Source of the DNA: Rozella allomycis CSF55
Lineage: Eukaryota > Rozellomycota
DNA: 37,925 bases
Assembly: GCA_000442015.1 (NCBI GenBank)
Contig: KE561025.1
Span: forward strand, 1-37,925
Reading direction: 5' to 3'
Shown: piece after piece, positions 1 through 9,157 of the stretch
Layout: each line of letters opens with the position of its first letter
How positions within the stretch are numbered: the stretch's first letter is position 1
Translations under genes and position numbers: made by a program
Notes under the pieces: model-generated
The model's database searches: none
What the model was told of the DNA's origin: nothing
The model's input: only the letters and a program-made list of their open reading frames with translations

Positions 1-15
1 ATTTATGAGGATTAG

Positions 16-1314
16 GATACTATAAGCGCATGGAGCGACAGTAAAAAAGTTGAAATTCTCGAGGCGATGGGTCAATTGTATAAAGCCACTGATGTAGCTA
101 TTGATACTTTCAAAATATTGAGGGAAACTGACCCTGAGCGTCTTCCTTTGGCAAAAAAAGCAGCAGAACTAAATAGGAAGACGGGTGTATTGGATAAAAA
201 GTCGCAATGGTTTTTGGACTGGTGCGCAAGTGGCTACGATGCATTTTGTCTATTTTGCAAAGTTGGAAAGCCATCAAAAGATCTTTTAAAATGTGAAAAA
301 TGTAAAGTGGCCCATTATTGCAACGAAGAACACCAAGAAGAAGATTATCACGAATTTGTTTGCGAGGAATTGGCCTCCTCGGTCATATATCCAGATCTTG
401 CTTCGACGTGCCAACTGCTCAGTAAAAGTTTGAAACCACGGAAAATTCCTCTAGACGTTAATAATTGGGATGATTTCATGAAAAGAATAGGTTTGAATCC
501 TAATGTATTATTTCAGGAATCGTTGGCTGAGCTTGCGACAATGGTTAGGGTCTTGCGAAAACTTCATTTGGACAAGAAACCTAAAATCAATATTCATATT
601 ATCGGTGTTGAGGAGCATCGCGAAATACTTCAAATACCACTTTTTCTACATCTCCCTGTTTTAATCGGTTGTTCAATCAAGATTACCATGGTTGGCCCGA
701 TGTTACATTCGTCTCGAACAGTGCAGGGTATCGAATGTGTAAAATTGCCTTATCATATGTATGTCGAATCATCCAAGTATACAAAACCTGATGCGATAAT
801 TGCATTTCATCCTGGATTTCATGATATTTCCTACACGACATGGTCAGAAACGTTGGTGGATATCTTGACGTCAGAAATTCCTTTGATCATGACTTCATTT
901 TCTAAACATGATTTGGATAGCTCGAATAGAGTGATGGAAAGCCCTTTTATCCAAGCTAATCTTGTCGAGTCTTTTGTTAATCCTTTCGCGGCAGCGCCAT
1001 ATTTGTTTCCCGATTTGACTGTTTTAAGAAGAGACTGGTTTGTCAATATATATAAAGGCAGCAGAATGCCTATAGGAGTTATTCATTATACTAAGGCAAA
1101 GGAATGGAACACCATATTTGATTCACTTCAAATGATTCAATTAGTATACCCTCCGGAAACACGTCAGCTTATGCTTCTTGCTGCTTTGTGGGCTGATCAT
1201 GATCTATTTTTTAACAAAGATCTTGACCTTGCAATTCAATTACTTGAAAATTACGGTGTAATTGAACGATGGAAGATGCAATTGCAACAGAAACAAAGTG
1301 AAATGTCTGAATAA
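16..1314 (+). CDS. MYND zinc-finger protein, MSS51/ZMYND17-like (5' end uncertain)
   Basis: The product resembles MSS51-type proteins, which in yeast act in mitochondria as translational activators of COX1; the role here is inferred. The first ATG is at 67 and gives 415 aa, but the frame stays open back to 16, just after a TAG that could be an intron acceptor, so an upstream exon may be missing at the window edge. Counting from the ATG at 67, a MYND-type zinc cluster lies at residues 61-99: C61/C64, C76/C79, C85, H89, H95 and C99 (with H89 where many family members have Cys). The C-terminal two thirds, starting near IHIIGVEEHREI, match the conserved domain shared by Mss51 and ZMYND15/17. The TAA stop (1312-1314) sits inside AATAAA at 1310-1315, so the 3' UTR should be very short. 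No internal intron is needed. Confidence 0.8.
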   Translation, partial: DTISAWSDSKKVEILEAMGQLYKATDVAIDTFKILRETDPERLPLAKKAAELNRKTGVLDKKSQWFLDWCASGYDAFCLFCKVGKPSKDLLKCEKCKVAHYCNEEHQEEDYHEFVCEELASSVIYPDLASTCQLLSKSLKPRKIPLDVNNWDDFMKRIGLNPNVLFQESLAELATMVRVLRKLHLDKKPKINIHIIGVEEHREILQIPLFLHLPVLIGCSIKITMVGPMLHSSRTVQGIECVKLPYHMYVESSKYTKPDAIIAFHPGFHDISYTTWSETLVDILTSEIPLIMTSFSKHDLDSSNRVMESPFIQANLVESFVNPFAAAPYLFPDLTVLRRDWFVNIYKGSRMPIGVIHYTKAKEWNTIFDSLQMIQLVYPPETRQLMLLAALWADHDLFFNKDLDLAIQLLENYGVIERWKMQLQQKQSEMSE

Positions 1315-1562
1315 ATTCCTATTCATTATTTTACGCATTGAATTTAAACTGAAGATTTTTAAGGGTCTTAATCTTATCAAAATGCAGGGATATTTTTTTG
1401 AAATAGTTGAATAGATTTATTGCAGGGACATTTTGATTTTCATACTTTCCATTAATGTTTTTCGTTTTTCAAAATATCTCACACAATGAAATTCAAATTT
1501 GGGTTCTTAATTTGATGCGGTTTTAAAGCTTAATTTCTTAGAAATTTACTGAGGGCTTGGTT

Positions 1563-1969
1563 CAGGGGTAAGCAATATATAATTGCAATATCATTGGGAC
1601 CTTGCAATGAATAACTGGGATTGGGAAAGCCTTCCAATTAATAACTGGGATATTGGCAATATTGGATATTAATAAAAGCATTGGGTAATAGCAAAGATAA
1701 AGATCAACAATTTATTCATTTTCCAATGGTTCTGGCTCATCATATAATCGCAATAATGTTTTCATATTCCATAAACGAAGATTGTACTTAAGAAATATCA
1801 ATATGTCAAGGTTCTTAGGAAGCATGCGCTTTCTCAAGTCTGTTATTGTTAACTTGGCAGCACTGAACAGACGCTCGACATGATTGGATGTTGGAGATAA
1901 ATACTTTAAATTTTGATAATTAGATAGACGTTGTTCCAAGGTGATTTTGACGAATGGATTCCCCTTTCT
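1563..1969 (-). mobile_element. hAT transposon remnant (3' end plus transposase C-terminus)
   Basis: The stretch combines a transposase C-terminal coding piece (1712-1969) with a likely terminal inverted repeat beginning CAGGGGTAAGC at 1563, the form expected of hAT elements (CAGNGGT-type ends). Between them lie short repeated subterminal motifs, for example ATAACTGGGAT twice (about 1610 and 1635) and TTGCAAT (about 1583 and 1602). I found no matching opposite terminal repeat and no partner for the possible 8-bp target copy GCTTGGTT (1555-1562), so this looks like the surviving end of a truncated element. Confidence 0.6.
1712..1969 (-). pseudogene. hAT family transposase, C-terminal dimerisation domain fragment
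   Basis: An 85-residue reading frame opens directly after a TAA at 1972-1970 and has no upstream transposase core. It contains the hAT dimerisation signature: Y-L-S-P-T-S-N-H-V-E-R-L-F-S-A-A, then TDLRKRMLPKN and FLKYNLRLW. In intact hAT proteins this is the last 80-90 residues, after the RNase-H catalytic core; that core (DDE residues) is missing here, so the fragment cannot be an active transposase. No ATG start is present in the frame. Confidence 0.85.
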
Positions 1970-2507
1970 TTAATAATCAAATTCGGTTGATATATTAAAA
2001 AAATCTAAAGATCTGTTCATTTTTCAAAATAGGAAATATGGGAAGAAATGTCAAATGCATCAATTCCTATTACTCCCAGTTATTATGGAAATTTTTTCAT
2101 GGAGTATGTTTAGCTGATAAAAGAGCTGCAAGTTTTAGTAATGTTTTTGCGATGTATAAAAAAGTCAAGTTAAAAAAACAGTGTATCATACGTCACAGTG
2201 ACAGGCCTTGCCGTCTTTTTCGTGTTTATTCTTGAAACGGGAGATTTCGTGAAACTTCGGGGAAACGATTTTGTATTATATACATGAAGCCTTCAAACGA
2301 AACTGAAAATTAGGTCATATCCTTGGTTTGCTCAGAAAATTTCATTAATCAATAAAAGAGTTGATATATTCTAAAAAAAACTTTTTGCCCAACGGCCATT
2401 TGTCAATTACGCGAAACGATATCATTTCAATTTCAATTAATGCCAAATTATCAATATCTTAACTCCAAATATATTGCTATCTAGATTCAGCGTTTATTAC
2501 GTGGAAA
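1970..2507. other. intergenic stretch between hAT remnant and CDO gene
   Basis: AT-rich sequence without a convincing gene. A 65-codon plus-strand frame starting at 2038 has no family resemblance and no supporting context. The sequence may include degraded parts of the hAT element, but I can point to no specific similarity. Confidence 0.4.
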
Positions 2508-3285
2508 TTATCCTAGAAGTTTTGTCAAAGATTTTGACTTAAATTTGCATAGCATCTTTTCTATTGTACATTTATTGTCATCATTTTCCTCCAATTCTGA
2601 ATTGATAGGAACACCCTTTACTGAGTAGAAAGGGCACTTGCTCGATGCACGCATATTTCCACTTGTTTCACAAAACGTCTGACAGATCTGGTATGGTGGC
2701 GTATATAAATGCAAAGATACACTTAATGTATCAGTATTATTTGATACTCGATGTAAGCCAATTTTGTCTGCTTTAGATGTATAAATGGCAAAATACCATG
2801 TATATAAACAGATTTGTCCTTGCTAAGATCTGTAGATGATACAAGATTCATTGGCTTATTGTCATCTTTCAAAGGCCACTCATATCTCGACTCTGTTAGT
2901 GTTCCCTCCAAAACTTTCATAATGCAATGCGACCCAGAATGATCATGAATTGGACTGTTGATATTAAAAATGCCATTTACCTTTGGGAATTTTTATCCCA
3001 TACTAAAAGAAGTAAATTATAACTTCCATTTCCATCGTCGACTAGGTTTCTTGTATATTTTCCCGGTATTAAATATGCGTATCGATCCCAATCACACCTT
3101 TTCGACTTGTATCCATTCATAATATTTAATAGTTCATTTATATCATCTTCAGAGAGCTCATTTATTCCTCTACTTCCCAACAAATTGGAGATTCGGTCCA
3201 CTAAATTGGGAAATGGATTCCCGTCGTCCATAGATACCAAACTCTGATATACGGATAAGGTTTTATCTTCGCAAACTTTACACAT
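2508..3285 (-). CDS. cysteine dioxygenase (CDO1 family)
   Basis: Converts L-cysteine to cysteine sulfinic acid with O2, a cytosolic cupin-fold iron enzyme. Three exons are read: 3285-2981, 2954-2797 and 2767-2508, giving 240 aa (mammalian CDO is 200 aa). The two introns are 26 and 29 nt, GT-AG. Key residues are all kept: YTRNLVDDGNG (substrate-binding Tyr/Arg), PIHDHSGSHC with two iron-ligand histidines and the crosslink cysteine, IGLHRV with the third iron histidine, and SLHLYTPP with the tyrosine that forms the Cys-Tyr cofactor. The second junction restores the expected spacing between VYIH and IGLHRV exactly. The C-terminal tail after the cupin is longer and more basic than in animals. Confidence 0.93.
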
Positions 3286-3393
3286 GAGAGAAATAGATGA
3301 AATTGATGTGGCGGTGCGGTACTACTGGGGAGACCAAAATAATTTTCTATTTTTAAATCATTTATTAAGAATATTATAATAATTATTAATACA

Positions 3394-3825
3394 CTATTTA
3401 CATTGACATATACAAGGCTGATAAGGAACATATGGTACAAATATTGGTTTGTCGACATACTGCTTTGAATATTGTTGTGCTGGAACTTGCTGCGGTGGCT
3501 TACTGCTCTGTAAAGGTCTTATTGGCTGACTGTTGAATGTATTAGATTGTTTTGATTGCTTTAAAGCCTCAATCTCAGTTATTTTCGTTTGGTATTTTTC
3601 CTTTTCATTGTCATCTGAGAAGAAGTCTGATATGATGTCACCAAATGTTATGTTCTTTTTGTCCATTTCATCAAATATGTCCATGACTTTATGCGCTATG
3701 TCTATTCCTACTGGTATCACTTCAGCAGCGATTGTGGCAGCACCAGCAATCAGGCCAGGTGCTATCAAATACACGTATTGGAGGTAAGTGGAAAGGTATA
3801 TCCATGTTAAGACACGTAGATTCAT
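3394..3825 (-). CDS. small secreted protein of unknown function
   Basis: 143 aa, not recognised. It starts with a probable signal peptide (MNLRVLTWIYLSTYLQYVYL), followed by a small hydrophobic Ala/Ile/Val stretch (PGLIAGAATIAAEVIP), an acidic segment around residues 50-75, then a Gln/Pro/Ser-rich low-complexity tail with KQYVDKPIFVPY and a Cys-rich end, PCICQCK. A TATAAATA box lies 34 nt upstream of the ATG, a spacing also seen for the surface protein at 5922-6605. The plan (signal peptide, low-complexity body, terminal cysteines) suits an exported or wall/coat protein. An alternative is a single-pass membrane protein if the second hydrophobic stretch spans the membrane. Confidence 0.65.
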   Translation of the reverse strand: MNLRVLTWIYLSTYLQYVYLIAPGLIAGAATIAAEVIPVGIDIAHKVMDIFDEMDKKNITFGDIISDFFSDDNEKEKYQTKITEIEALKQSKQSNTFNSQPIRPLQSSKPPQQVPAQQYSKQYVDKPIFVPYVPYQPCICQCK

Positions 3826-3858
3826 GTTTGAGTAACTATTGTTTGTGGATGCTTGCTC

Positions 3859-3866
3859 TATTTATA
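3859..3866 (-). promoter_or_regulatory. TATA box (TATAAATA)
   Basis: Perfect TATAAATA on the minus strand, 34 nt before the ATG of the secreted-protein gene (3823-3825). A closely similar arrangement precedes the GPI-protein gene. Confidence 0.55.
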
Positions 3867-3940
3867 TCCAAAGCAAAATTGTTTACTAAACAAACCATAT
3901 TTCCTGAAGGAGCTTAATCATACTAATCAGGGAAAATCCG

Positions 3941-5877
3941 CTAGTAAATATTATGTTTATTGTGCTTATAAAGGCAAATTTGCTTATACCGAAGTTTCTT
4001 TTTACCGTTAAATATATAGAACGACCTGTAGGGAAATTGAGAGGCTGCTGCATCGACTTCAGAGATGCAATTAACAACTGTAAAGTTTTCAGCCAAATCA
4101 TTGGCATTAAATGATGATATTTCGTCAGCATAGGTTCCTTTAGATCCCAATTCAGCCCGCGTTTCAGTTATAAAGAAATCGCAAGATTTTCTTTTACCCT
4201 ACATCATTTTCTAGAAATTATTATACGTATTGATCCAATTCTTCTCTGTTCAAATAATTTACTTTGCCAGAAGTTTCGTTGGTGGCAATAAAATACTTGG
4301 GAAGGAGTCCATGGAATCCTTCTCTAAGAAATACTAAACTGGAGTTATTTTGTAAATAGAAATGGCTTGGGAAGCGATACCTCTAAGTTTAATCAATGAA
4401 TGCTTACCATTCATTAGATAAACAAAGATTGGAAGAGTCAGGTACTAATTCGTACAGTGCTTTTGAATTATCGTAAAAATTTGTAACCGCCAAAATTCTT
4501 GAAGCGGAAAGGATTAAAAACAATACAATAATAATACTTCTAGTCTTTCTAAACAAAGAATTAAATGTTTTAAGCTTCAAATTATGAAAAAGTGCAGATA
4601 GGAAGAAAACAGATGAAGAGCCGTTAAAAGCCAACAAGGGGTATATTACAAATAGAAATCTTTCTTCCTTGTGAGCTTGAATTGAAAAGAATACAAATGC
4701 CCAGTAGAATGGGTACAACTTTAGACGTATAGCCTGATAAATATTTAGTTTCTTGAAAGAAGCGCGAGGTCGACTAATCATTTCAGGCAAAAACTAATTT
4801 CCTTGAAAGAACAAATTTACCGACAGCGGGAATGAGATTATTGCCAGTAGAAAGAAAACGTTAAAATTCAAAAGACAATTGAAAAAATAAAAATAGAAGG
4901 GTGATGTCCCATAGAGTTCCGGTCCTGCTCCTTCTGGCTTAAAAACATTATAAAACATTAAATTAAAAGCAGAAAAGGACCATCTGCCATAATAAGTGGA
5001 ATCTATAAAAACAGACGGCCACTAATTGCAGGAATTGATTCATATTACCACAAAGTAGAATAGAGAGATAAAACCGCAAATAAATGTCTGCTTTATCCTA
5101 TTAAACATCGCCCATTCAAAATCCAGATTGATAGTTAAATCTTTTTCATCAATCTTTTTGTCATTTAAAGTGATGTTATTATCTATTAGAACGCAAGTTG
5201 GGATATATAAAAGAGCAGGAAGAATTATGATCAACGCAAAGGGCCAGGCTACACAAATGCACATCACTGTGCATAGTAAAATCGGATTGAATCTTTGGCG
5301 GAACCAGTACCCGTAAATAAAGAACACAATAATCATCGACATCGTATTCGGTAGTAAAGCTAAGTGAAAATTATGAATCATTTATACCAGTTGAAGATAT
5401 AAAGTTACCCGCTGAAAACGCTAAACAATAAACCAAAGAATTTGCTATTTCTGGATGGATGTAGTTATAAACAGTTTCATAAAAGAAAGATTGCCCAAAA
5501 GCACATAATATTCCTGTAATTATTCTCAGTGCATAGAAAATCCCCATCTTGTTTTTGCTAAATGATTACTTTACTTTTGAAAGTCCAGTGACGGACAAAA
5601 ATGAGCCCACGATTTTGTAAATGCCCAAATACAAATAACTTCGTAATGCAAAATTTGGTGAATACTCCCATGTTTGCATACCCTTTCCAAAAAGCAGGAA
5701 ATGAAGGGGTTCCCAATAGTTGTACACTTCATCACAATCATCCATTGTCGCGAAATATGCGCAAATTATATTCACTATTGTGAAAAACAAAAATGATGAT
5801 TTCAAAATAGCTCGTGGCTTTGTTTTAGGAAGAGTAATCTGCTGAATAAAGTTCAAATACAGTTTAGTCTTGTCCAT
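3941..5877 (-). CDS. ALG9: ALG9-type alpha-1,2-mannosyltransferase (GT22, ER)
   Basis: Adds alpha-1,2 mannoses from dolichol-phosphate-mannose to the lipid-linked oligosaccharide on the lumenal side of the ER. Seven exons: 5877-5575, 5547-5388, 5359-5049, 5021-4821, 4793-4408, 4380-4227 and 4198-3941, giving 590 aa (human about 611). Introns are 27, 28, 27, 27, 27 and 28 nt. The GT22 signature DDCDEVYNYWEPLHFL lies near residue 45, followed by QTWEYSPNFALRSY; later come LLPNTMSM, GPELYGTSPFYFY and the HKEERF motif between hydrophobic helices. The last exon carries the lumenal tail (KSCDFFIT, VDAAASQFPYRSFYI) that aligns with the human C-terminus. Start is ATG at 5877-5875. One intron (4820-4794) is a multiple of three and contains the only stop in its frame. 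Confidence 0.93.
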
Positions 5878-5921
5878 CACAATTTAGAAATTCTCAAAAA
5901 GGTTAATGGCAAAGATATTTA

Positions 5922-6605
5922 TTAAAAAAACGAAGAAGCTACTGAGACAGCTAGTACCATTGTTAATCCCACAAACATTCTACTGGCGTCACTACTTTGT
6001 TTTACATCTCCCACTGAGTCACTGTAATCAGCTGGAGTATTTTCTTCAGTTCCTGCAGTTGTCGTGGAGTTACTGTTGGCAGCATAGTTCGTATCATCCA
6101 TATTTGTGTGTTCAGGCTCGCTTCCAGTCTCAGATTTCGTAGTGCCAGTAGATTCATACAAGTCAGTTTGGCTTGACTCACCAGCATCATTTTGTTCAGA
6201 GTCATGTTGGGCTGACTCGTCTCCTACTTCGGCACCTGTTTCCTTTCCAGTTTCATCCTTGGCGCCAGTGTCCTTTTCCGTTTCATACTGGGCTGAACCA
6301 GTATCATCTTGGCCTTCGTCTTGTTTTGATTCGTTTTGAGCAGAATCAGGTGCATTTTCGTTCTGCGCGGAATCGTTTTCATGATCTTGATCGTATTGTT
6401 TAGCGTCCTTTGCATCGTCACAGTCTTCCTTCTTTCCCCCCTTGTGTCTATAACGATTACGGTTACCACGGTGGGCCTTGACGTATTTATTTACAATGCC
6501 TTTAACTTCAGTGGGTAGCTCTACTGCTTTATCATATGTTGGAGCTGCAGCAGTTGAAGTGGTTGCCATAGCGATAACGGCGAGGGAAAGTACAGACAAA
6601 CGCAT
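5922..6605 (-). CDS. probable GPI-anchored acidic surface protein
   Basis: 227 aa, no intron, not recognised by family. It has an N-terminal signal peptide (MRLSVLSLAVIAMATTSTAA), a short basic stretch (AHRGNRNRYRHKGGKK), then about 130 residues dominated by Glu, Asp, Gln, Ser, Thr and Gly with degenerate repeats built on SAQxE/SAQ (DSAQNENAPDSAQNE) and repeated TG units. The C-terminus is a small-residue region (SSDASR) followed by a terminal hydrophobic tail ending in SVASSFF, the pattern of a GPI-attachment signal. Two cues suggest strong, regulated expression: TATATA 32 nt upstream of the ATG, and AATAAA just after the TAA. Likely displayed on the cell or spore surface (inference). Confidence 0.75.
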   Translation of the reverse strand: MRLSVLSLAVIAMATTSTAAAPTYDKAVELPTEVKGIVNKYVKAHRGNRNRYRHKGGKKEDCDDAKDAKQYDQDHENDSAQNENAPDSAQNESKQDEGQDDTGSAQYETEKDTGAKDETGKETGAEVGDESAQHDSEQNDAGESSQTDLYESTGTTKSETGSEPEHTNMDDTNYAANSNSTTTAGTEENTPADYSDSVGDVKQSSDASRMFVGLTMVLAVSVASSFF

Positions 6606-6636
6606 GTTTGATATTATAGGAGTTCAAACCACCAGC

Positions 6637-6642
6637 TATATA
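6637..6642 (-). promoter_or_regulatory. TATA box inside AGCTATATAGCT palindrome
   Basis: TATATA lies at the centre of a 12-bp palindrome (6634-6645), about 32 nt upstream of the ATG of the GPI-type surface protein. Confidence 0.5.
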
Positions 6643-6754
6643 GCTTTTAAGGGGTTCGTAATTATTGGTTACGTTTCAAATTATTGCAACATGTTTGCTA
6701 AAAATAAATTTATTGGGTTATTTTTGTGCCTCCAAACACTAATTTATTCATGGA

Positions 6755-8216
6755 TCAATCAAAATAACGTATGTTCGACATGTAAAACGGTCTGAAAGGT
6801 TCAATGATCGTTGACGAGGCGTCAATGGGTAAATTTGATGAAAACACTTGGTAGTATTTATTAAACCATTTGTCGTTTGATTTTAACAAGAAACTTTTCT
6901 TCGAAAAGTCTTTTTTTCATTTAATTGTTTTTTTACCTGGCGAAAAGGTGCTATCGTAGAAATCTGTTAAAAAGTTAAATGTAAATTGAAAATATTGCGG
7001 ATGCTGTCTTAGGCATTCTATTATACATTCCAAAAATAAAACGATCAGGCATGCTGCAATTTCTTTAGCGTCCATTTTACGAGACAAGAAATACCAATCC
7101 TCTTCAAGAAGTGTAATAAATCCATTAGGTGTTCTGTAGAACGGATCAAGCAACAACTTTGAAAGAGAAACAACTATGCTGGTTAAATCAAGGCCATTTT
7201 CACAATGAACCAAAATGGAAGAACCTTGCTCGAAAATACTCTTTGCTATAAAATTAGAAGGGCGTAGAATGCTTTGGATATTTTTCAAGAAGCCCCCAGC
7301 ACTTTTATAGTACGAAGAAATTGATATGTCTTCATTGCTAAGACTCTCTAGGAATTTCGCATGCGTTTCGATAATAGTACTTGTGGATTCCAAGTTTGTA
7401 AAAAGCACCTTGTAAACCCAACGTAGATCCATTTACCCTGGATTGATACGCGCTTTCTTGTTCGATATTACCGTATTTCGAGGCATTTGATTTTGTGCGA
7501 AGATCTATTATAATTGTTTCGTTTCCAAGATTGGGAACCTTAAAATGATTGAAGGAGGCTAAAATTTGTTCGTCTTCTGGGCATCGATTTCCTTTGCCAT
7601 TAACCTTTATTTGAGACGATCTTATTAGACATCCCTAGCAATTATATCATCCATGAATATACTTGAGAGTTTGCGCAATAATATGCTAAGATTGGGAAGC
7701 ATCTGTCATTTCTAAAGTGAGCAGAAAACAATAAAATATTATCGGAAACATCTTTGGGTACTATAACATGACTAGGATAAACATTGCAAATCTATCTCAG
7801 AAATTGAATTGGAGGCAACCTTTAGGGCATTATTGTCAAGAATTCTCCATTCACTTTGATTACAAGACCATCTTTTGAAACAACTTGATATAATATTCTT
7901 CGAGTCATCTTTACTCACAGTGTCTTCTACTTCTTTTCGATTCACTAATTCTTCCATTTTGCCAGTTATGATGTTCTTTAAACAACTACAATCGTCTTCA
8001 GATGTGCAATAAATAGAAAATGGTGTCATTGTTTTCAGTTCAAATCTTATTTCTTTTTCACGTTGCTCAATCCTTACAATTTGGTCTAAAAACAACTGTA
8101 TTGATATGGCTAGTGGAAATTACGTGTTTTTCATTGAAAACCAAGGCATCCGGTAGTATATTTAGATCTGATTTTACTGGCTTTAACCTATGAAGTGGAT
8201 TGAAACTGACTAGCAT
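6755..8216 (-). CDS. myotubularin-family pseudophosphatase (catalytic Arg lost)
   Basis: Myotubularins bind or dephosphorylate PI3P and PI(3,5)P2 on endosomes; this copy is probably inactive. Exons: 8216-8124, 8095-7820, 7791-7663, 7634-7437, 7408-6937 and 6909-6755, giving 440 aa; introns 28, 28, 28, 28 and 27 nt. Residues 1-120 look like the PH-GRAM domain (RIEQREKEIRFEL). Then come WRILDNN, NVYPSHVIVPKDVSD, AHFRNDRCFPIL, IRSSQIKVNGKGNRCPEDE, IIIDLRTKSNA and the P-loop VHCENGLDLTS. Active members read HCSDGWDRTS: the cysteine remains but the essential arginine is Leu (codon TTA) and the Trp is also Leu. The following LLLDPFYRT..GF and DWYFLSRK are conserved. If the last 27-nt intron is not spliced, the protein ends at 6917 instead. 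Start is the first ATG after an in-frame TAA. Confidence 0.9.
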
Positions 8217-8301
8217 GGAAGACTTTGGAATTTTACAAATTACAACTTGATCTAAATGCCTATCAAAAGTAATGAAGTTTCAAATAAACGATCAAAAATG
8301 T

Positions 8302-9080
8302 TTATTTCGCCTTCTTATTCCTTCTTCCTGGATATATTAGTTGACGATACTGAAATTTCTGTACAATTACTTGAATTCGATCAGGAGGATCGCAATAACT
8401 ATCGCAATGTTTCTATGTGAATGGCAAAATTATAAAATACCTTTAACGATAAGCATGACTTGCATGGGTAAAGCTTTGATGGATCTGTACAAGTTTCTCG
8501 GTTTTCGTCTATCAATCCCTGTTTGAACATGACTTTATGTCTGACACCATTTTCGGTATTTTTTTGAAACTCCACAAGTTTCTTATTACTAAGGCTTTTA
8601 GCTCTACGGATGATTTTCGTTTGTAAGATACAATGCTTGTATCCAGAATTTCGGATCGTATTTTTCAAAGTCTCTCTGTCAAATGTGAGTGAATCGTATT
8701 TATGTTGTATAATCTAATATTAGTAAAAATGATAGTCATACCTTGCTTTTAATTATGGACTGCAGCATGATAAGAGAATGTGTTAATGTATTTAGTTTGT
8801 GCGAGACTAGTCTCATACGAATAATTGACTGGATTGCAATAACCAGATTTCTGCGCTCTCGCCATTTTGTTTGTATGAAAGATATGAGAAAGCAAAATCG
8901 CTTGTATTTCTTAGAAAAGTGTTCAATCCAAACCGACGGAGTAGTTGACGGGGACGGAGATACATGCCTATGTTGAAGACAATTGACATTGGGTAAATAA
9001 ACTTGGTATAGCTTATCTTTGTGTAAAGAAAACGTTGAAGTGGTAGAATCTATAATTGGAGAAAGTTCTAGACGTAACAT
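8302..9080 (-). CDS. IQ-motif protein with C-terminal Cys/His cluster
   Basis: Unrecognised protein of 240 aa from exons 9080-8742, 8713-8441 and 8412-8302 (both introns 28 nt). Around residues 75-115 the sequence has IQ-like calmodulin-binding motifs (AIQSIIRMRL and LQSIIKSK), suggesting binding of calmodulin or a light chain. The C-terminus, assembled across the second junction, has PCKSC followed by HCDSYCDPPD, a possible zinc-binding cluster. The rest is basic. The TAA stop lies within AATAAA (8306-8301). Function is not assigned. Confidence 0.75.
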
Positions 9081-9157
9081 CTGATGTTAGAAAATTCGGG
9101 AAGGATATTTATTTTTGGAAACCAAATCCACTTTAAATATTAAACAAGGAAATAGTT

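Noticed and set aside
2038-2235. 65-codon plus-strand frame starting MGRNVKC
   Set aside because: No family resemblance, no context, and within the length expected by chance.
3886-4131. Independent small membrane protein with a hydrophobic C-terminus
   Set aside because: The overlapping frame at 4198-3941 matches the ALG9 lumenal tail after a 28-nt intron, so the hydrophobic frame is a shadow.
6478-6795. Plus-strand hydrophobic frame opposite the GPI-protein gene
   Set aside because: It mirrors the signal-peptide and promoter region of the minus-strand gene and has no family match.
6917-7432. Separate short gene starting at the ATG at 7432
   Set aside because: That ATG lies inside a 28-nt intron (7436-7409); exons on both sides join into one myotubularin.
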